Assembly (NCBI RefSeq): GCF_000956465.1
Contig: NZ_JYJA01000040.1
Coordinates: 124,001-188,000 of the forward strand
Source: Microbacterium trichothecenolyticum
GTDB taxonomy: Bacteria; Actinomycetota; Actinomycetes; Actinomycetales; Microbacteriaceae
Length of the DNA stretch: 64,000 bases
Direction of reading: 5' to 3'
Shown: positions 33,259 to 42,577 of the stretch, one piece after another
Position numbering within the stretch: the stretch's first letter is position 1
How the letters are laid out: every line of letters starts with the position of its first letter
Notes under the pieces: generated by a model
Database searches by the model: none
Seen by the model: only the letters and a program-made list of their open reading frames with translations
Told to the model about the DNA's origin: nothing
Position numbers and translations under genes: made by a program

Positions 33259-34619
33259 CAGGCGCCCCTTTCGTTCGAGGCGCTGTCGCGCCGGATCATC
33301 TCGACGGCCGCCTCGCGATACGCGATGGCGCCGGCCGACTGTCCATCGTAAGCGAGAACCGACTGCCCGAAACTCGGTGCCTCCGAGACGCGCACCGAAC
33401 GCGGGATGATGGTGTCGAGCACTTCGGCGGGGAAGTGGGCGCGCACCTCGTCGGCGACCTGCTGTGCGAGCCTCGTGCGCCCGTCGTACATCGTCAGCAT
33501 GATGGTCGACAGTTCCAGGCGGGGGTTGAGGTGCTTCTGGATCATCCGCACCGTGCCGAGCAGCTGGCTCAGTCCCTCGAGTGCGTAGTACTCGCACTGG
33601 ATGGGGATGAGGAGCTCACTCGCCGCAGTGAACGCGTTGATCGTGAGGAGTCCGAGCGAGGGCGGGCAGTCGATGAGGATGAAGTCGAGCTCGCCCGGGT
33701 TGTTCGCGAGATAGTCATCGACGGCGACGCGCAGTCGATGCTCGCGTGCGACCTGCGACACGAGTTCGATCTCAGCACCGGCGAGGTGGATGGTGCTCGG
33801 CGCACAGAGCAGGTTGGGCGACTCGGGGCTCACCTGGATGATGTCGGCCAGCGGGAACTCGTCGATGAGCACATCGTAGACGCTCGGCGTATCAGCGGTG
33901 TGCGGCACTCCCAGCGCCGTCGACGCGTTGCCCTGCGGGTCGAGGTCGATCACAAGCACCTTCGCGCCACGCTCGGCCATTGCGGCGGCCAGGTTGACGG
34001 TGGTCGTCGTCTTGCCGACGCCGCCCTTCTGGTTCGAGACGGTGAGGACTCGAGTGCGACCGGTGAGCTGGACGTTGGCTTCTTCGAGCGCCTTGCGACG
34101 TGCGGTGAGGTCTGCGAGCTCCCGCGCGATGGGGGAGTCGTCTTCTTCCTGCGCGAGTGCGGCGCCGTCTTGCTGCGCGATGGGGGATTCCTCTTCCTGC
34201 GTGACGGTGGAGCCCTCGGGGGATGGGACGACTTCGGGCGCGGAGTCAGCGTACTCAGCAGGTGCGACATCTTCGTCGGAGTCTGTGCGCTCAACCGCGT
34301 CCTCCTGCGAGGCGACCTCGTCGGGAACGGCGTCATGGGGTACAACTTCTTCTTCGAGAGCGGCCGCCGCGTCGGGTACGGTGCTTTCGCTGAGGGAGTG
34401 GGTCTCGATGGCGACGGCCTCCGGAATCGACGCAGCATCCTGCTCTGCAGACTGCGGTGCCCAGGCGGTCGACGGCTCATCGGACGAGAAGGATGCCTGA
34501 GCGTCACTCTCGTCGGGTTGTTTCACGTGAAACTCTCCCCCGTGCCCGAGCCGCTCAACATCGTCTTCCACCCTATCCCGCCTTCCCCCCATCCCCAGCC
34601 GCCGGAGCCACTTATTCAT
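33258..34619 (-). CDS. parA: Chromosome partition ATPase ParA with long acidic N-terminal extension
   Basis: 453 residues if ATG 34619 is the start (TAAGGA seven bases upstream). The ATPase core begins near residue 188: Walker A KGGVGKTT at 198-205, then VIDLDPQGNAS and LIDCPPSLG. The first ~165 residues are an acidic, probably disordered extension after a short basic helix (MNKWLRRLGMGG). A parS site lies inside this extension and encodes FHVK (30-33). No other good start exists before the core. A TTGACT -35-like box lies at 34659-34664, but no matching -10 was found. ParA drives ParB-parS segregation. Confidence 0.9.
   Translation of the reverse strand: MNKWLRRLGMGGRRDRVEDDVERLGHGGEFHVKQPDESDAQASFSSDEPSTAWAPQSAEQDAASIPEAVAIETHSLSESTVPDAAAALEEEVVPHDAVPDEVASQEDAVERTDSDEDVAPAEYADSAPEVVPSPEGSTVTQEEESPIAQQDGAALAQEEDDSPIARELADLTARRKALEEANVQLTGRTRVLTVSNQKGGVGKTTTTVNLAAAMAERGAKVLVIDLDPQGNASTALGVPHTADTPSVYDVLIDEFPLADIIQVSPESPNLLCAPSTIHLAGAEIELVSQVAREHRLRVAVDDYLANNPGELDFILIDCPPSLGLLTINAFTAASELLIPIQCEYYALEGLSQLLGTVRMIQKHLNPRLELSTIMLTMYDGRTRLAQQVADEVRAHFPAEVLDTIIPRSVRVSEAPSFGQSVLAYDGQSAGAIAYREAAVEMIRRDSASNERGA
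34519..34534. other. parS site 1
   Basis: TGTTTCACGTGAAACT, one end-base from the perfect 16-bp palindrome. It lies inside the parA coding sequence, near codon 32. Confidence 0.93.
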
Positions 34620-34907
34620 GCGTTCCTTACCGTTCCACGTGGATGACCCACTCTCCCTAGTCAACCCCGCGAAGTAGGTTGGAGCACGCCAACCCGCCGC
34701 TCGAACACGACTGAGAAATCCCTCATCTGAGCCGGAGCCGACCGCCCCGTCCGCGCGCGGTCGCCCCGCGCCCGAGCGGCCGGCCACCCAGCCCGCGCAT
34801 CGTCGCGTTGACGGGTAAGATTGCGCCGAGCAGGTGGGTTGTTCCGCGCGACGCTCGCGAGGGATGCGTGAACCGAACCGTGCGCAGCTGGGTCCCAAAA
34901 GTCCCCA

Positions 34908-34923
34908 TGTTTCACGTGAAACA
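34908..34923. other. parS site 2
   Basis: TGTTTCACGTGAAACA, the perfect 16-bp parS palindrome, 289 bp upstream of parA. Confidence 0.96.
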
Positions 34924-35100
34924 GGGCAACCTTGTTGCGACCCGGTGTGATTGTTGGGTACCCGCGTCCGCACCCCGGCGTCGAGACGCGTTACCTCGGC
35001 TCGACCGCGGGCCGCCAGGTCCAGAGAACCATCCACTGCGCGCCCCCGCGGTGGTCGGCCGAGTTCCAGTTGAGGTCGGTCGGCCCTCCGGTGGAGGGAG

Positions 35101-35116
35101 TGCTTCACGTGAAACT
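35101..35116. other. parS site 3 (variant)
   Basis: TGCTTCACGTGAAACT; one core substitution (T to C in the left arm), so probably a weaker ParB site. Confidence 0.75.
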
Positions 35117-35805
35117 TGCCGCGACGCCGTCCCCGAGCCGAGCAGTTCAGGACTCTCCACCGCAGGAAGGCGTCACGATCTTCAGGCACACGCGCAACCT
35201 CGCCTCGAGCCCGGCTCCTACCACCATCGTCGGAGGCACTCATTCACCCTAGCCAGACGGCGCTGACCTGATGCCTCTACGAGGAGGGCCCCAAGCCCCG
35301 CGGAGCAGCCGTCCTCGCTCCGGTCCCTTGTCTGTTGACATCGATTACCTTCGCGACCCCGGAACACTGCCGCGAGCTTCCGGTTCACCGGCGCTGATCA
35401 CCCCTCATTGCGGGCCCTCGAGCAAGACGGTCGCGCCTGACGCCCGGCCCATCGCCCCGGATGCCCGCCCCAGCGCGGCTCGACGGCGGCGTCGCAGTGT
35501 CGAGCACGCGGCGCTCTCTGACCATCGAGCGCGGCGTCGGCGTCGGCGATCACGCCGGTCGAGATCCAACCCCGCTGCCACGCGTGCGGATCGGATCCCT
35601 CCGGGGCCGGCCCGGGAATCGCGTCCACTCGGAGACTCACCGACGGCCGTGCTGGTCGCGATGACGCCATGGCGGGCATGGGCCGGGGATCGCGAAGGGG
35701 TCGATCCCCTCTGACATTGTTTCCGGGCGAACCGCTGCTGGCGGGCAGTATTGAACGTCACGGACCCCGTCCATCAAGTGTGACGGCCAGACGGAGACTC
35801 GCGCA

Positions 35806-35821
35806 TGTTTCACGTGAAACC
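35806..35821. other. parS site 4
   Basis: TGTTTCACGTGAAACC; intact 14-bp core. Confidence 0.94.
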
Positions 35822-36106
35822 ATTCGAGGGGTGAGGGGCCGCGATCGACATCGCCCTCGATGGTCGCCTCCCACCAAGGAGGCTTCCGCTCAAGGCAGCT
35901 GCTCGCTGCTCCCATCGTCGGCGTGAACGGGCCGGGCGCCGCGGCAAGAGCGGCCACCCAGTGAGACAAGTCCGTGAGACGGTGGTCCGTGACGCGGTTC
36001 ACCTCGTGTGTGCGCCGGTTGGTGCCGCACGCTTCGACACGATGACGCCCGCACGAATGTCACGGATCCGTGAAGCGCCGCGTCGTCGACGACCCTCTCC
36101 GCCCCC

Positions 36107-36122
36107 CGTTTCACGTGAAACG
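36107..36122. other. parS site 5
   Basis: CGTTTCACGTGAAACG; intact 14-bp core and itself a perfect 16-bp palindrome. A second palindrome (TCACGGATCCGTGA, 36060-36073) lies 33 bp away. Confidence 0.94.
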
Positions 36123-37326
36123 GAACATGCGGCGCGGTCGTGCGCGGCTGCGACACTGGCGGTGAACACCTCGTCCGCGGGGTGGCAGAACCGTACACTC
36201 GGAAATCAGGATGCGGCCCTGCGAGACACCCAACCCCTGCCAATTGACGACAGAGGCCTGTGGGCTTTCCGGGACTTCGTCGCGATGGCACTCTTTGACA
36301 TCTCGTGGGCGTCGGCGTCGCCGAACACCACACACGGAGCGATTCCGCGCAGCTCCACCGTCGTGCGCAGCCCACCCAGCGTGAGCTGCTCAAGAAGACG
36401 CTGCCCCGGTCTGGTCGCACGCCCGCCAAATGACACGACACCTTGAGCGGACGAGGGTCGCACGATCGCCCGGCAGCCCCCGGCGGACGTCGCGGCTCGG
36501 GCCAGCTCGCCGCGGAGTGGAGAGGCTCGTACCACGCAGCACGCACCTCCATCACCGCTAGTCCCCTCCCGATCTGTGCCGCACGAGCGCGGTCTGTCCG
36601 GCACGGCGCGCGGCGCGTCATAGCCTCCCCGGGCGGAGTGTTCCTCGACCTCGCCGCCAGCACATGAGCAACCTGGGTCCTCATCGGAATACACGAACCT
36701 GCCGCACCCGATTGGGCGCAGATCACGGTTACGGCGATGGTTCCCACGCCCCGCACCCACAGCACGGTCGCCTCCCGGCACCTACGGCATGCGAACACGA
36801 CAAATCTGTGCAGCGACGCTCGAGCCCGGCCATCCGGCCCGTGACAACCATCATCAGCGCAATGGGCGTGCCCCTTCTCGAAGTTCGGGGAGCTGCAACC
36901 AACCGTCGGGGGAGAGGGGGCGGGCATCCAGCGATCTTCGCTCCCTAGCCCCCGTGGTCAGCTCTGCGACTACTAAGTACTCCGCCCGAACCGTAACCGC
37001 CGCGTAGATTCGTGAACGTCAACGGGGTGTGCAGAGCATCTTCATCAACCCACCGGATCTCCGGGCTGGGTTGGGGCTAGACCGGCTTGCCTGCGACGCC
37101 GTCGGAGCCGCGTAGGCCGTGCATCGTGCCCAAGTCGGCTTTCGCAAGAGACAGTCCGCCGCCAGAGAGCCATGTCCCAGCTTTCGGGACGCCGGCCCAC
37201 GGCCGTCGCCATCCGCCCTCTCTCACTGCGGGTACGCAAGCGTCGATCCCGAATCCGGCAGACGATTCCTCGTGCCGCCAAACGCCTGTTCCCATCCGGC
37301 TCACCAATTCACGCGCGAATCGTCGA

Positions 37327-37342
37327 TGTTTCACGTGAAACG
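37327..37342. other. parS site 6
   Basis: TGTTTCACGTGAAACG; intact 14-bp core. Confidence 0.94.
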
Positions 37343-37640
37343 ATCGGCGAGCACCACCAGCCTGTCCAGCGCGGAGAATACGCCCGCTGAGGGCCGAAGG
37401 GTATCGACGCATCGATACAGCGGCGGGACGGCAAACGCTGCCCGACAGCAGTGAGCGCTGATTGGCACCCCCTGTCGTCAGGTCCGCAAGCGGGATCATC
37501 GAACCCCGGGGTTCGACGACGCGGGTCACGGAGATCTCATTCCTCTGCCTTCACACGTGAGACACAGCTCAGATGCGATCTCGCTTAGGAGTCCCCGCCA
37601 CGTCCGGCAACGCGCCTCTGGTCTGTTCCTCGCCGCCGCA

Positions 37641-37656
37641 TGTTTCACGTGAAACG
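37641..37656. other. parS site 7
   Basis: TGTTTCACGTGAAACG; intact 14-bp core. Confidence 0.94.
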
Positions 37657-38545
37657 TGATCGATGACGCCGCGCCGGTGAGGTCGATCGAGTTCAGAGGG
37701 TGGCGTCGGAAGACGAGAGCAGTCCATGCTCCTCGCAGCCAAGATCCGCACACACCGCAGCGACAGTGCAGTGAATGACTGGTTGCTCGGATCGGGTTGA
37801 CTCCAAGTGTCGAGGTGACAGGGGAGCATGACGAACTTGAGTTCGGCCGACGTGTCAACTGGTCCGGAGGTTGCGCGGCGCGTTGGAGCTCTACCGTCGC
37901 GCCCGTATGCAGCGACTGCGTCCTGACAATTGACCAAGGGGAGGGGCTCCGGCGGACTGACGCGCTCATGTCCGGCCAGTATCCGGCTTGCACGGAAGCG
38001 ACGACTCAGCCATTCCCGCCGCTCCAGTGAAGACGCAGGCCGCGATATCCGCCACGCGCAATGGACGGTCCGAGCACCGACATACGGCACCGGTCCGCCG
38101 CCGCAGAGGACGATGGAACTGGCGCGTAGCGTGCAGGGTTGCCTGCCATCTTGTGGTCAAATCTCAGAATTGCAGTGCTGGAGCCCAGGAACGTCACACC
38201 AAGCCAGAATGCCATCCGTAAGTCGGGTTCAAGGCTCACCGCATGAAGACCGGCTGCGGACGCAACATCGTGTCTGCCGCGGCGTTGCACGACCGAACCA
38301 GAGATCGCACACCGATCACCTTCGTCATGGGTGGGTCCGACGGCTTCGCCGATGCCGCGGCGGCCATTCGGAACACGGGCGCCGGCAGACGGACACAACC
38401 TCATCGGATTCGAGCTGCCCACAGGTCAACTGATCAACGAACGGGACGCGCTGATGTGACCGTCCGCTTGCCGGTGCACGCGCGAGGCTGCCGCGTTTCC
38501 CACGCGCGCCCGACGCCGGTGCGATCTGTCCCCATCGGCGCGCAC

Positions 38546-38561
38546 CGTTTCACGTGAAACG
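38546..38561. other. parS site 8
   Basis: CGTTTCACGTGAAACG; intact 14-bp core and perfect palindrome. Confidence 0.94.
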
Positions 38562-39588
38562 CTTGCTCGCGCCACACAGGCACCCGCGAGACCCCACGGG
38601 CTCCACGCCCGTCATCCTCCATCGATCCGCCGCCGACGCCTGCTCGTACAGGGCCATGACATCGTCAGGCAGGACAAGCGTGAGGCCGATGGACGCATGA
38701 ACGCCGGAGGATCGGCCCGCGAGGCGTCCGTCCCGTTGCTGCTGGCGCGATCGACCGTCGCGACACGGCTGGCCGCGCGTCCGTCCGCAACCCCGGGCCG
38801 ACGTGGATGATCCCGACACCCGGTGGGTCGCGAGCACAGACCTGGGTACGATGCCGCGCCCCGCCCACCGCACACCGCCCAGCCCGCACTCCCGCCACGA
38901 GCCCGGCTCGTGTGACATGTGTCTCGACTCACATGTGTCACCTCCGACCGGAGCGTCACTCCCTTCGGTGTGAGCCCCCGGGTGTCAGCACCTCCACGAC
39001 GACAGCAGACCGCGCGCTCTCGCGATGATCCGCCTAGGACGACGTGGGCACGCCCATCTCATCCGCCCGGATTGACCGTCAGGGAGGCGCTCCCACCCGA
39101 TATCGAAGGGCTGGCAGCGGATCACGCCGGTAACCGACATGAAGCGCGCCATTGATCGGAATTCCATGGTCGGAGGCGCACTGGCGCGGCGTCGGACCAG
39201 ACCTCCGCCGTTCGAGTGCGCATTGGACGCACGTCTGCGTGCGCTTCGCGGGCACAGCGGCGGTCCGTGCACGAGCGACCGTGAACGCGAGACGTGCGCC
39301 GCCGCCAGGCGACCACGGCCGGCCGACGAGCAATCTCGGCAGAGCAGCAGCGGGCCAGCGACTAGCGCGGACGCCACGCGTTCACGCGGTGCCACACATC
39401 CTCGAGGCGAACACAACTCTTCACCTGCCACGCCAGACCGCCTCAGCCGTGCTCCGTCGGTCATCGCACCACGGCGCGCATCCCTGCGAACTCCGCCTCG
39501 ACCAGCAGAACTGAGGCTCAATGTCTCGTCGAGTGCCGGGCCGTCGTCGCGCCAAGACGAGCCGCCAGTCAGGCCCAGCCTACGAAAC

Positions 39589-39604
39589 CGTTTCACGTGA
39601 AACA
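39589..39604. other. parS site 9
   Basis: CGTTTCACGTGAAACA; intact 14-bp core, 231 bp beyond the rsmG stop. Confidence 0.94.
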
Positions 39605-39834
39605 TGCCCGATTCGTCGGTCAGAACCGGTCCCGCCCGACGAATCGCGAGTCCACCATCACGCCGCCCACGGCCCATCGGTGCGAAGTGTGCCCGACGAG
39701 CCCATCGAGCGCCGGCTCTGCGAGCACCACACGACGAGGACGCCGTAGGGTCGGTGTCGAGGCAGCGGAGGCCTGGGTCCGTTCGGTCAATCCTCCCGAA
39801 CGCGGCCGACACTCAAGTTATCGGAGACCAGCCA

Positions 39835-40458
39835 TCAGCGTACGGTGGCTCGGATCACCCGCGACGGTTCGGAGAGCACGCCCTCGCCGACGACCTCGAC
39901 ACGGGGGTTCGTCACCTTGAACTTGCGGAGCTGCTTCTCGGCAGCCTCGATCTCGTTCGCGGCGCTCGTCCCTTTGAGGAGGATGAGCTCACCGCCGTCT
40001 CGGACCAGGGGAGCGGTGATCGGCACCAGGGTGCGCAGAGCGCTCACGGCGCGGGCGGTGACGGCGTCCAATGAAGGACCGCGTTTCCAATCCTCGGCGC
40101 GTGCGCGCAGCACCTCGACGTTGTCGAGTTGAAGCGCCCCGGCCTGTTCCGACAGCCACGCGACCCGGCGCTCCATCGGCTCGATGAGAACCCACTCGAC
40201 GTCGGGACGAGCGATGGCGAGTACGAGGCCGGGAAGGCCGGCGCCTGATCCCACATCCCCGACGCGGCCCGAGAACAGGGGAGCGATGATCGCGCTGTTG
40301 AGGATGTGGCGCGACCAGAGGCGCGGCGGTTCGAGCGGGCCGATCAGCCCGCGCTCTTCGCCGTGCTGTCCCAGCGCTTCGGCGAACTTCCGCGCCACGT
40401 CGATCCGGTCGCCGAAGATCTCGGCGGCGGCCTCAGGTTCCTGCTCGATCTCGATCAT
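39835..40458 (-). CDS. rsmG: 16S rRNA (guanine527-N7)-methyltransferase RsmG (GidB)
   Basis: 207 residues from ATG 40458. SAM motif I reads VGDVGSGAGLPGLVLA, followed by WVLIEPMERRVAWL and later ARAVSALRTLVPI. The fold and length match RsmG, which methylates G527 of 16S rRNA; loss gives low-level streptomycin resistance in many bacteria. It is the last gene of the rpmH-rnpA-yidD-yidC-jag-rsmG run. No terminator hairpin was seen directly after it. Confidence 0.95.
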   Translation of the reverse strand: MIEIEQEPEAAAEIFGDRIDVARKFAEALGQHGEERGLIGPLEPPRLWSRHILNSAIIAPLFSGRVGDVGSGAGLPGLVLAIARPDVEWVLIEPMERRVAWLSEQAGALQLDNVEVLRARAEDWKRGPSLDAVTARAVSALRTLVPITAPLVRDGGELILLKGTSAANEIEAAEKQLRKFKVTNPRVEVVGEGVLSEPSRVIRATVR

Positions 40459-40484
40459 CGAAACTTCGACAAGCTCAGTACGAG

Positions 40485-40500
40485 TGTTTCACGTGAAACG
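40485..40500. other. parS site 10
   Basis: TGTTTCACGTGAAACG; lies in the 48-bp gap between jag and rsmG, so within the rpmH operon transcript. Confidence 0.94.
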
Positions 40501-40506
40501 CGCGGC

Positions 40507-41025
40507 TCAGCCGCGACGGATCACGGTGTGGCGGTCGGCGCCCTCGCCGTACGACTCGGACACGAAGCCACGCTCGGCGACGATATCGTGGACGACCTTG
40601 CGCTCGTAGCTCGACATGGCCGGCAGTGACGCCTGCGAGGCGCCGTCGTCCAGCCGGGCGATCGCGCGGTCGACGAGAGCGGTCAACTCGTTCTGCCGCG
40701 CGTCGCGCGAGCCGCCGATGTCGAGGATCAGGCGCGAGAAGCGACCCGTGCGATTCTGCACCGCGATGCGCGTCAGCTCCTGGAGCGCCTGAACGGTGTC
40801 AGGCGCTGCGATCAGATCGACCGATCCGCCAGACGGCGCTTCAACCGACACGTAGGCGCGGCCTGCGCGCACATCGAGATCGAGATCGCCGTCGATATCC
40901 GCGATGTCGAGCAGACCCTCGATGAAGTCCGCGGCGACGTCGCCTTCCTCCTCGAGCTGGGCGACGGTCGCGGGGATCCGCTCTTCTCGCGTGTCGACAG
41001 GGGCGTACTCAGGGGACGTGGTCAT
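40507..41025 (-). CDS. jag: RNA-binding protein Jag/KhpB (KH and R3H domains)
   Basis: 172 residues from ATG 41025 (GAGGA upstream). A KH-like domain occupies the middle (DIDGDLDLDVRAGRAYVSVE onward) and an R3H domain the C-terminus, with the R-x3-H motif in SYERKVVHDIVAERG. The short actinobacterial form lacks the N-terminal Jag domain of Firmicutes. KhpB binds small RNAs and mRNAs together with KhpA and affects cell shape. It follows yidC as in most genomes. Confidence 0.92.
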   Translation of the reverse strand: MTTSPEYAPVDTREERIPATVAQLEEEGDVAADFIEGLLDIADIDGDLDLDVRAGRAYVSVEAPSGGSVDLIAAPDTVQALQELTRIAVQNRTGRFSRLILDIGGSRDARQNELTALVDRAIARLDDGASQASLPAMSSYERKVVHDIVAERGFVSESYGEGADRHTVIRRG

Positions 41026-41060
41026 GGCGTGATCCTCGGGTGTGACGTCGGTCGGGTACT

Positions 41061-42212
41061 TCAGGAAGCGGAGCCGGTGCCGGGCTTGCCCGGATCGGTC
41101 CCACCGGGGACCTGGCCGCCCTGCTTCTGGCCGGTCCCGGGCTGCTTCTGCCCCTGCTTCTTCGCGCGCTGCTTGCTCACAGGCTGCTGCCGCTTCGGCG
41201 CCGCGGCCTTCGCCCGTTCGGCCTCTTCGTACAGGCGCTGCTGCTCGGCGACGTACTTCTCCATCGGGACGACCTTGCCCGACGCGTCGATCGCCTTGCC
41301 CTTCTTCGCGAGGCGCTCCTCGCGGGCCTTGGCCGCGTCGGAGCCGGGGGTCGGCATCTCGCGGATGACGAGGAACTGCTGGCCCATCGTCCACAGGTTC
41401 GACACGAACCAGTAGATGACGACGCCGAGCGGGAAGAAGATACCCGAGAAGATGAAGCCCAGCGGCAGGATGTACAGCATGATCCGCTGCATCTGGTAGG
41501 CCTGGCCGGTCTTGGCCTCGGGGGAGAGGTTCTTCGAGATGATCTGCAGCTGCGTGAAGAACTGCGACGCGATCATGAGCACGACGAGCGTGACCAGGAT
41601 GATGATCGCCGGGGTGTTGCCGGCCTGCCATGCCTGGATCAGCGTCTCGTGCAGCGACGCGACGCCGAAGAGCTTGGCGTTGTAGAACTCCGCCGTGAGC
41701 TCGGCGCTGAGCAGACCCACACCACCGGTGCCGGCGGCGTAGTGCTTGGTGACGTCGTTGAGCACACTGAACAGCGCGAAGAACACGGGCATCTGCACGA
41801 GCAGCGGGAGGCAGCTCGAGACCGGTGTCGTGCCGTGCTTCTTGTAAAGCGCCATCGTCTCGCGGCTCATGGCCTCACGAGACAGCTGGTCCTTCTTGCC
41901 CTTGTACTTCTCCTGGACTTTCCGCAGTTCAGGAGCGATTTCCATCATCTTGCGCTGGCTCTTGATCTGCCGAACGAAGAGAGGGATCATCGCGGAACGC
42001 ACGACGATCACGAGACCGACGATCGCCAGCACCCACGTGATGCCGTCTGCCGGCGGGAGCCCGATCGCGGTGAAGAGCCAGTGCCAGAAGACGAGCACCG
42101 CCTCGACGGCCCACTTGAGCGGCCACAGGATGATCCCGAAGAGATCGAATCCGCCGTTCGTCGCTGGAGCGGAAGGCGACGGCGTCGAGGCGAGGGCTGA
42201 CAAGAGATCCAT
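41061..42212 (-). CDS. yidC: Membrane protein insertase YidC
   Basis: 383 residues from ATG 42212. The N-terminal span (FGIILWPLKWAVEAVLVFWHWLF region) is followed by the conserved core of five spans. The SRETMALYKKHGTTPVSSCLP cytoplasmic hairpin is typical of YidC/OxaI. The C-terminus is a long basic Gln/Lys/Gly tail, as in other Gram-positive insertases that bind ribosomes. It inserts small membrane proteins with or without SecYEG. Confidence 0.95.
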   Translation of the reverse strand: MDLLSALASTPSPSAPATNGGFDLFGIILWPLKWAVEAVLVFWHWLFTAIGLPPADGITWVLAIVGLVIVVRSAMIPLFVRQIKSQRKMMEIAPELRKVQEKYKGKKDQLSREAMSRETMALYKKHGTTPVSSCLPLLVQMPVFFALFSVLNDVTKHYAAGTGGVGLLSAELTAEFYNAKLFGVASLHETLIQAWQAGNTPAIIILVTLVVLMIASQFFTQLQIISKNLSPEAKTGQAYQMQRIMLYILPLGFIFSGIFFPLGVVIYWFVSNLWTMGQQFLVIREMPTPGSDAAKAREERLAKKGKAIDASGKVVPMEKYVAEQQRLYEEAERAKAAAPKRQQPVSKQRAKKQGQKQPGTGQKQGGQVPGGTDPGKPGTGSAS

Positions 42213-42220
42213 GTGGAGGA

Positions 42221-42577
42221 TCAGTCCTTTCCGGTGGGGGCAGGCACGACGAACCCGTGGCGGGTAAGCGCGTGCCGGAAGTTCTTGCGGGGCGGCACGT
42301 CATCGACGCCGCCGACCGCCCAAGGGTGACAGCGTGCGATGCGCGCCGCGGTCAGCGCCGATCCCACGACGGCGCCGTGCTGCTGCACCGCTCCGACGGC
42401 GTACGCCGAGCACGACGGGTAGTACTTGCAGACGTCGCCGTAGGTGTGCGAGATCGTGGCACGGTAGCCGTGCAGCAGCGCGAGCAGCGCATTGCGGGGG
42501 AGCAGAGGGATGCTGCGCAGAGAATCGGATGCCGCGAACTCGGCGTCTCCGAACGCGTAGGCGGGAAGAACGCTCAT
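42221..42577 (-). CDS. yidD: Membrane insertion efficiency factor YidD
   Basis: 118 residues from ATG 42577 overlapping the rnpA stop as ATGA. The family core is clear: YRATISHTYGDVCKYYPSCS with the conserved cysteines and AVQQHGAVVGSALTAARIARC. It aids YidC-dependent insertion at the inner membrane. The N-terminal ~30 residues are longer than in E. coli. Confidence 0.93.
   Translation of the reverse strand: MSVLPAYAFGDAEFAASDSLRSIPLLPRNALLALLHGYRATISHTYGDVCKYYPSCSAYAVGAVQQHGAVVGSALTAARIARCHPWAVGGVDDVPPRKNFRHALTRHGFVVPAPTGKD

Larger units (their letters stand above)
34620..39834. other. Gene-poor parS-rich region between parA and rsmG
   Basis: For 5.2 kb no frame on either strand gives a protein with a recognisable domain, hydrophobic span or a ribosome site plus clean codon bias. 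Open frames here are short, Arg/Pro/Ser/Cys-rich and overlap each other on both strands. Base composition is visibly less GC-rich than in the flanking genes (for example 34 of 60 bases at 37741-37800). Eight of the ten parS sites lie inside. Other visible structures are a 14-bp palindrome (36060-36073), a hairpin at 37046-37073 (CAACCCA/TGGGTTG with inner CCGG pairs) and ACATGTGTC direct repeats at 38914-38940. It is best read as a centromere-like segment. Confidence 0.7.

Noticed and set aside
35890..36927. A 345-codon open frame on the minus strand in the parS region
   Set aside because: The translation is rich in Arg, Pro, Ser and Cys, has no domain or membrane span, overlaps other open frames on the plus strand and includes a parS site; this is the pattern of chance frames in GC-rich DNA.
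38985..39812. A 275-codon minus-strand open frame near rsmG
   Set aside because: Same low-complexity composition, no ribosome site, parS inside and no similarity I can recognise.
34519..40500. The repeated GTTTCACGTGAAAC motif as a CRISPR or transposon repeat
   Set aside because: The copies are short, palindromic and irregularly spaced (193 to 1220 bp), and match parS exactly, so ParB binding explains them better.
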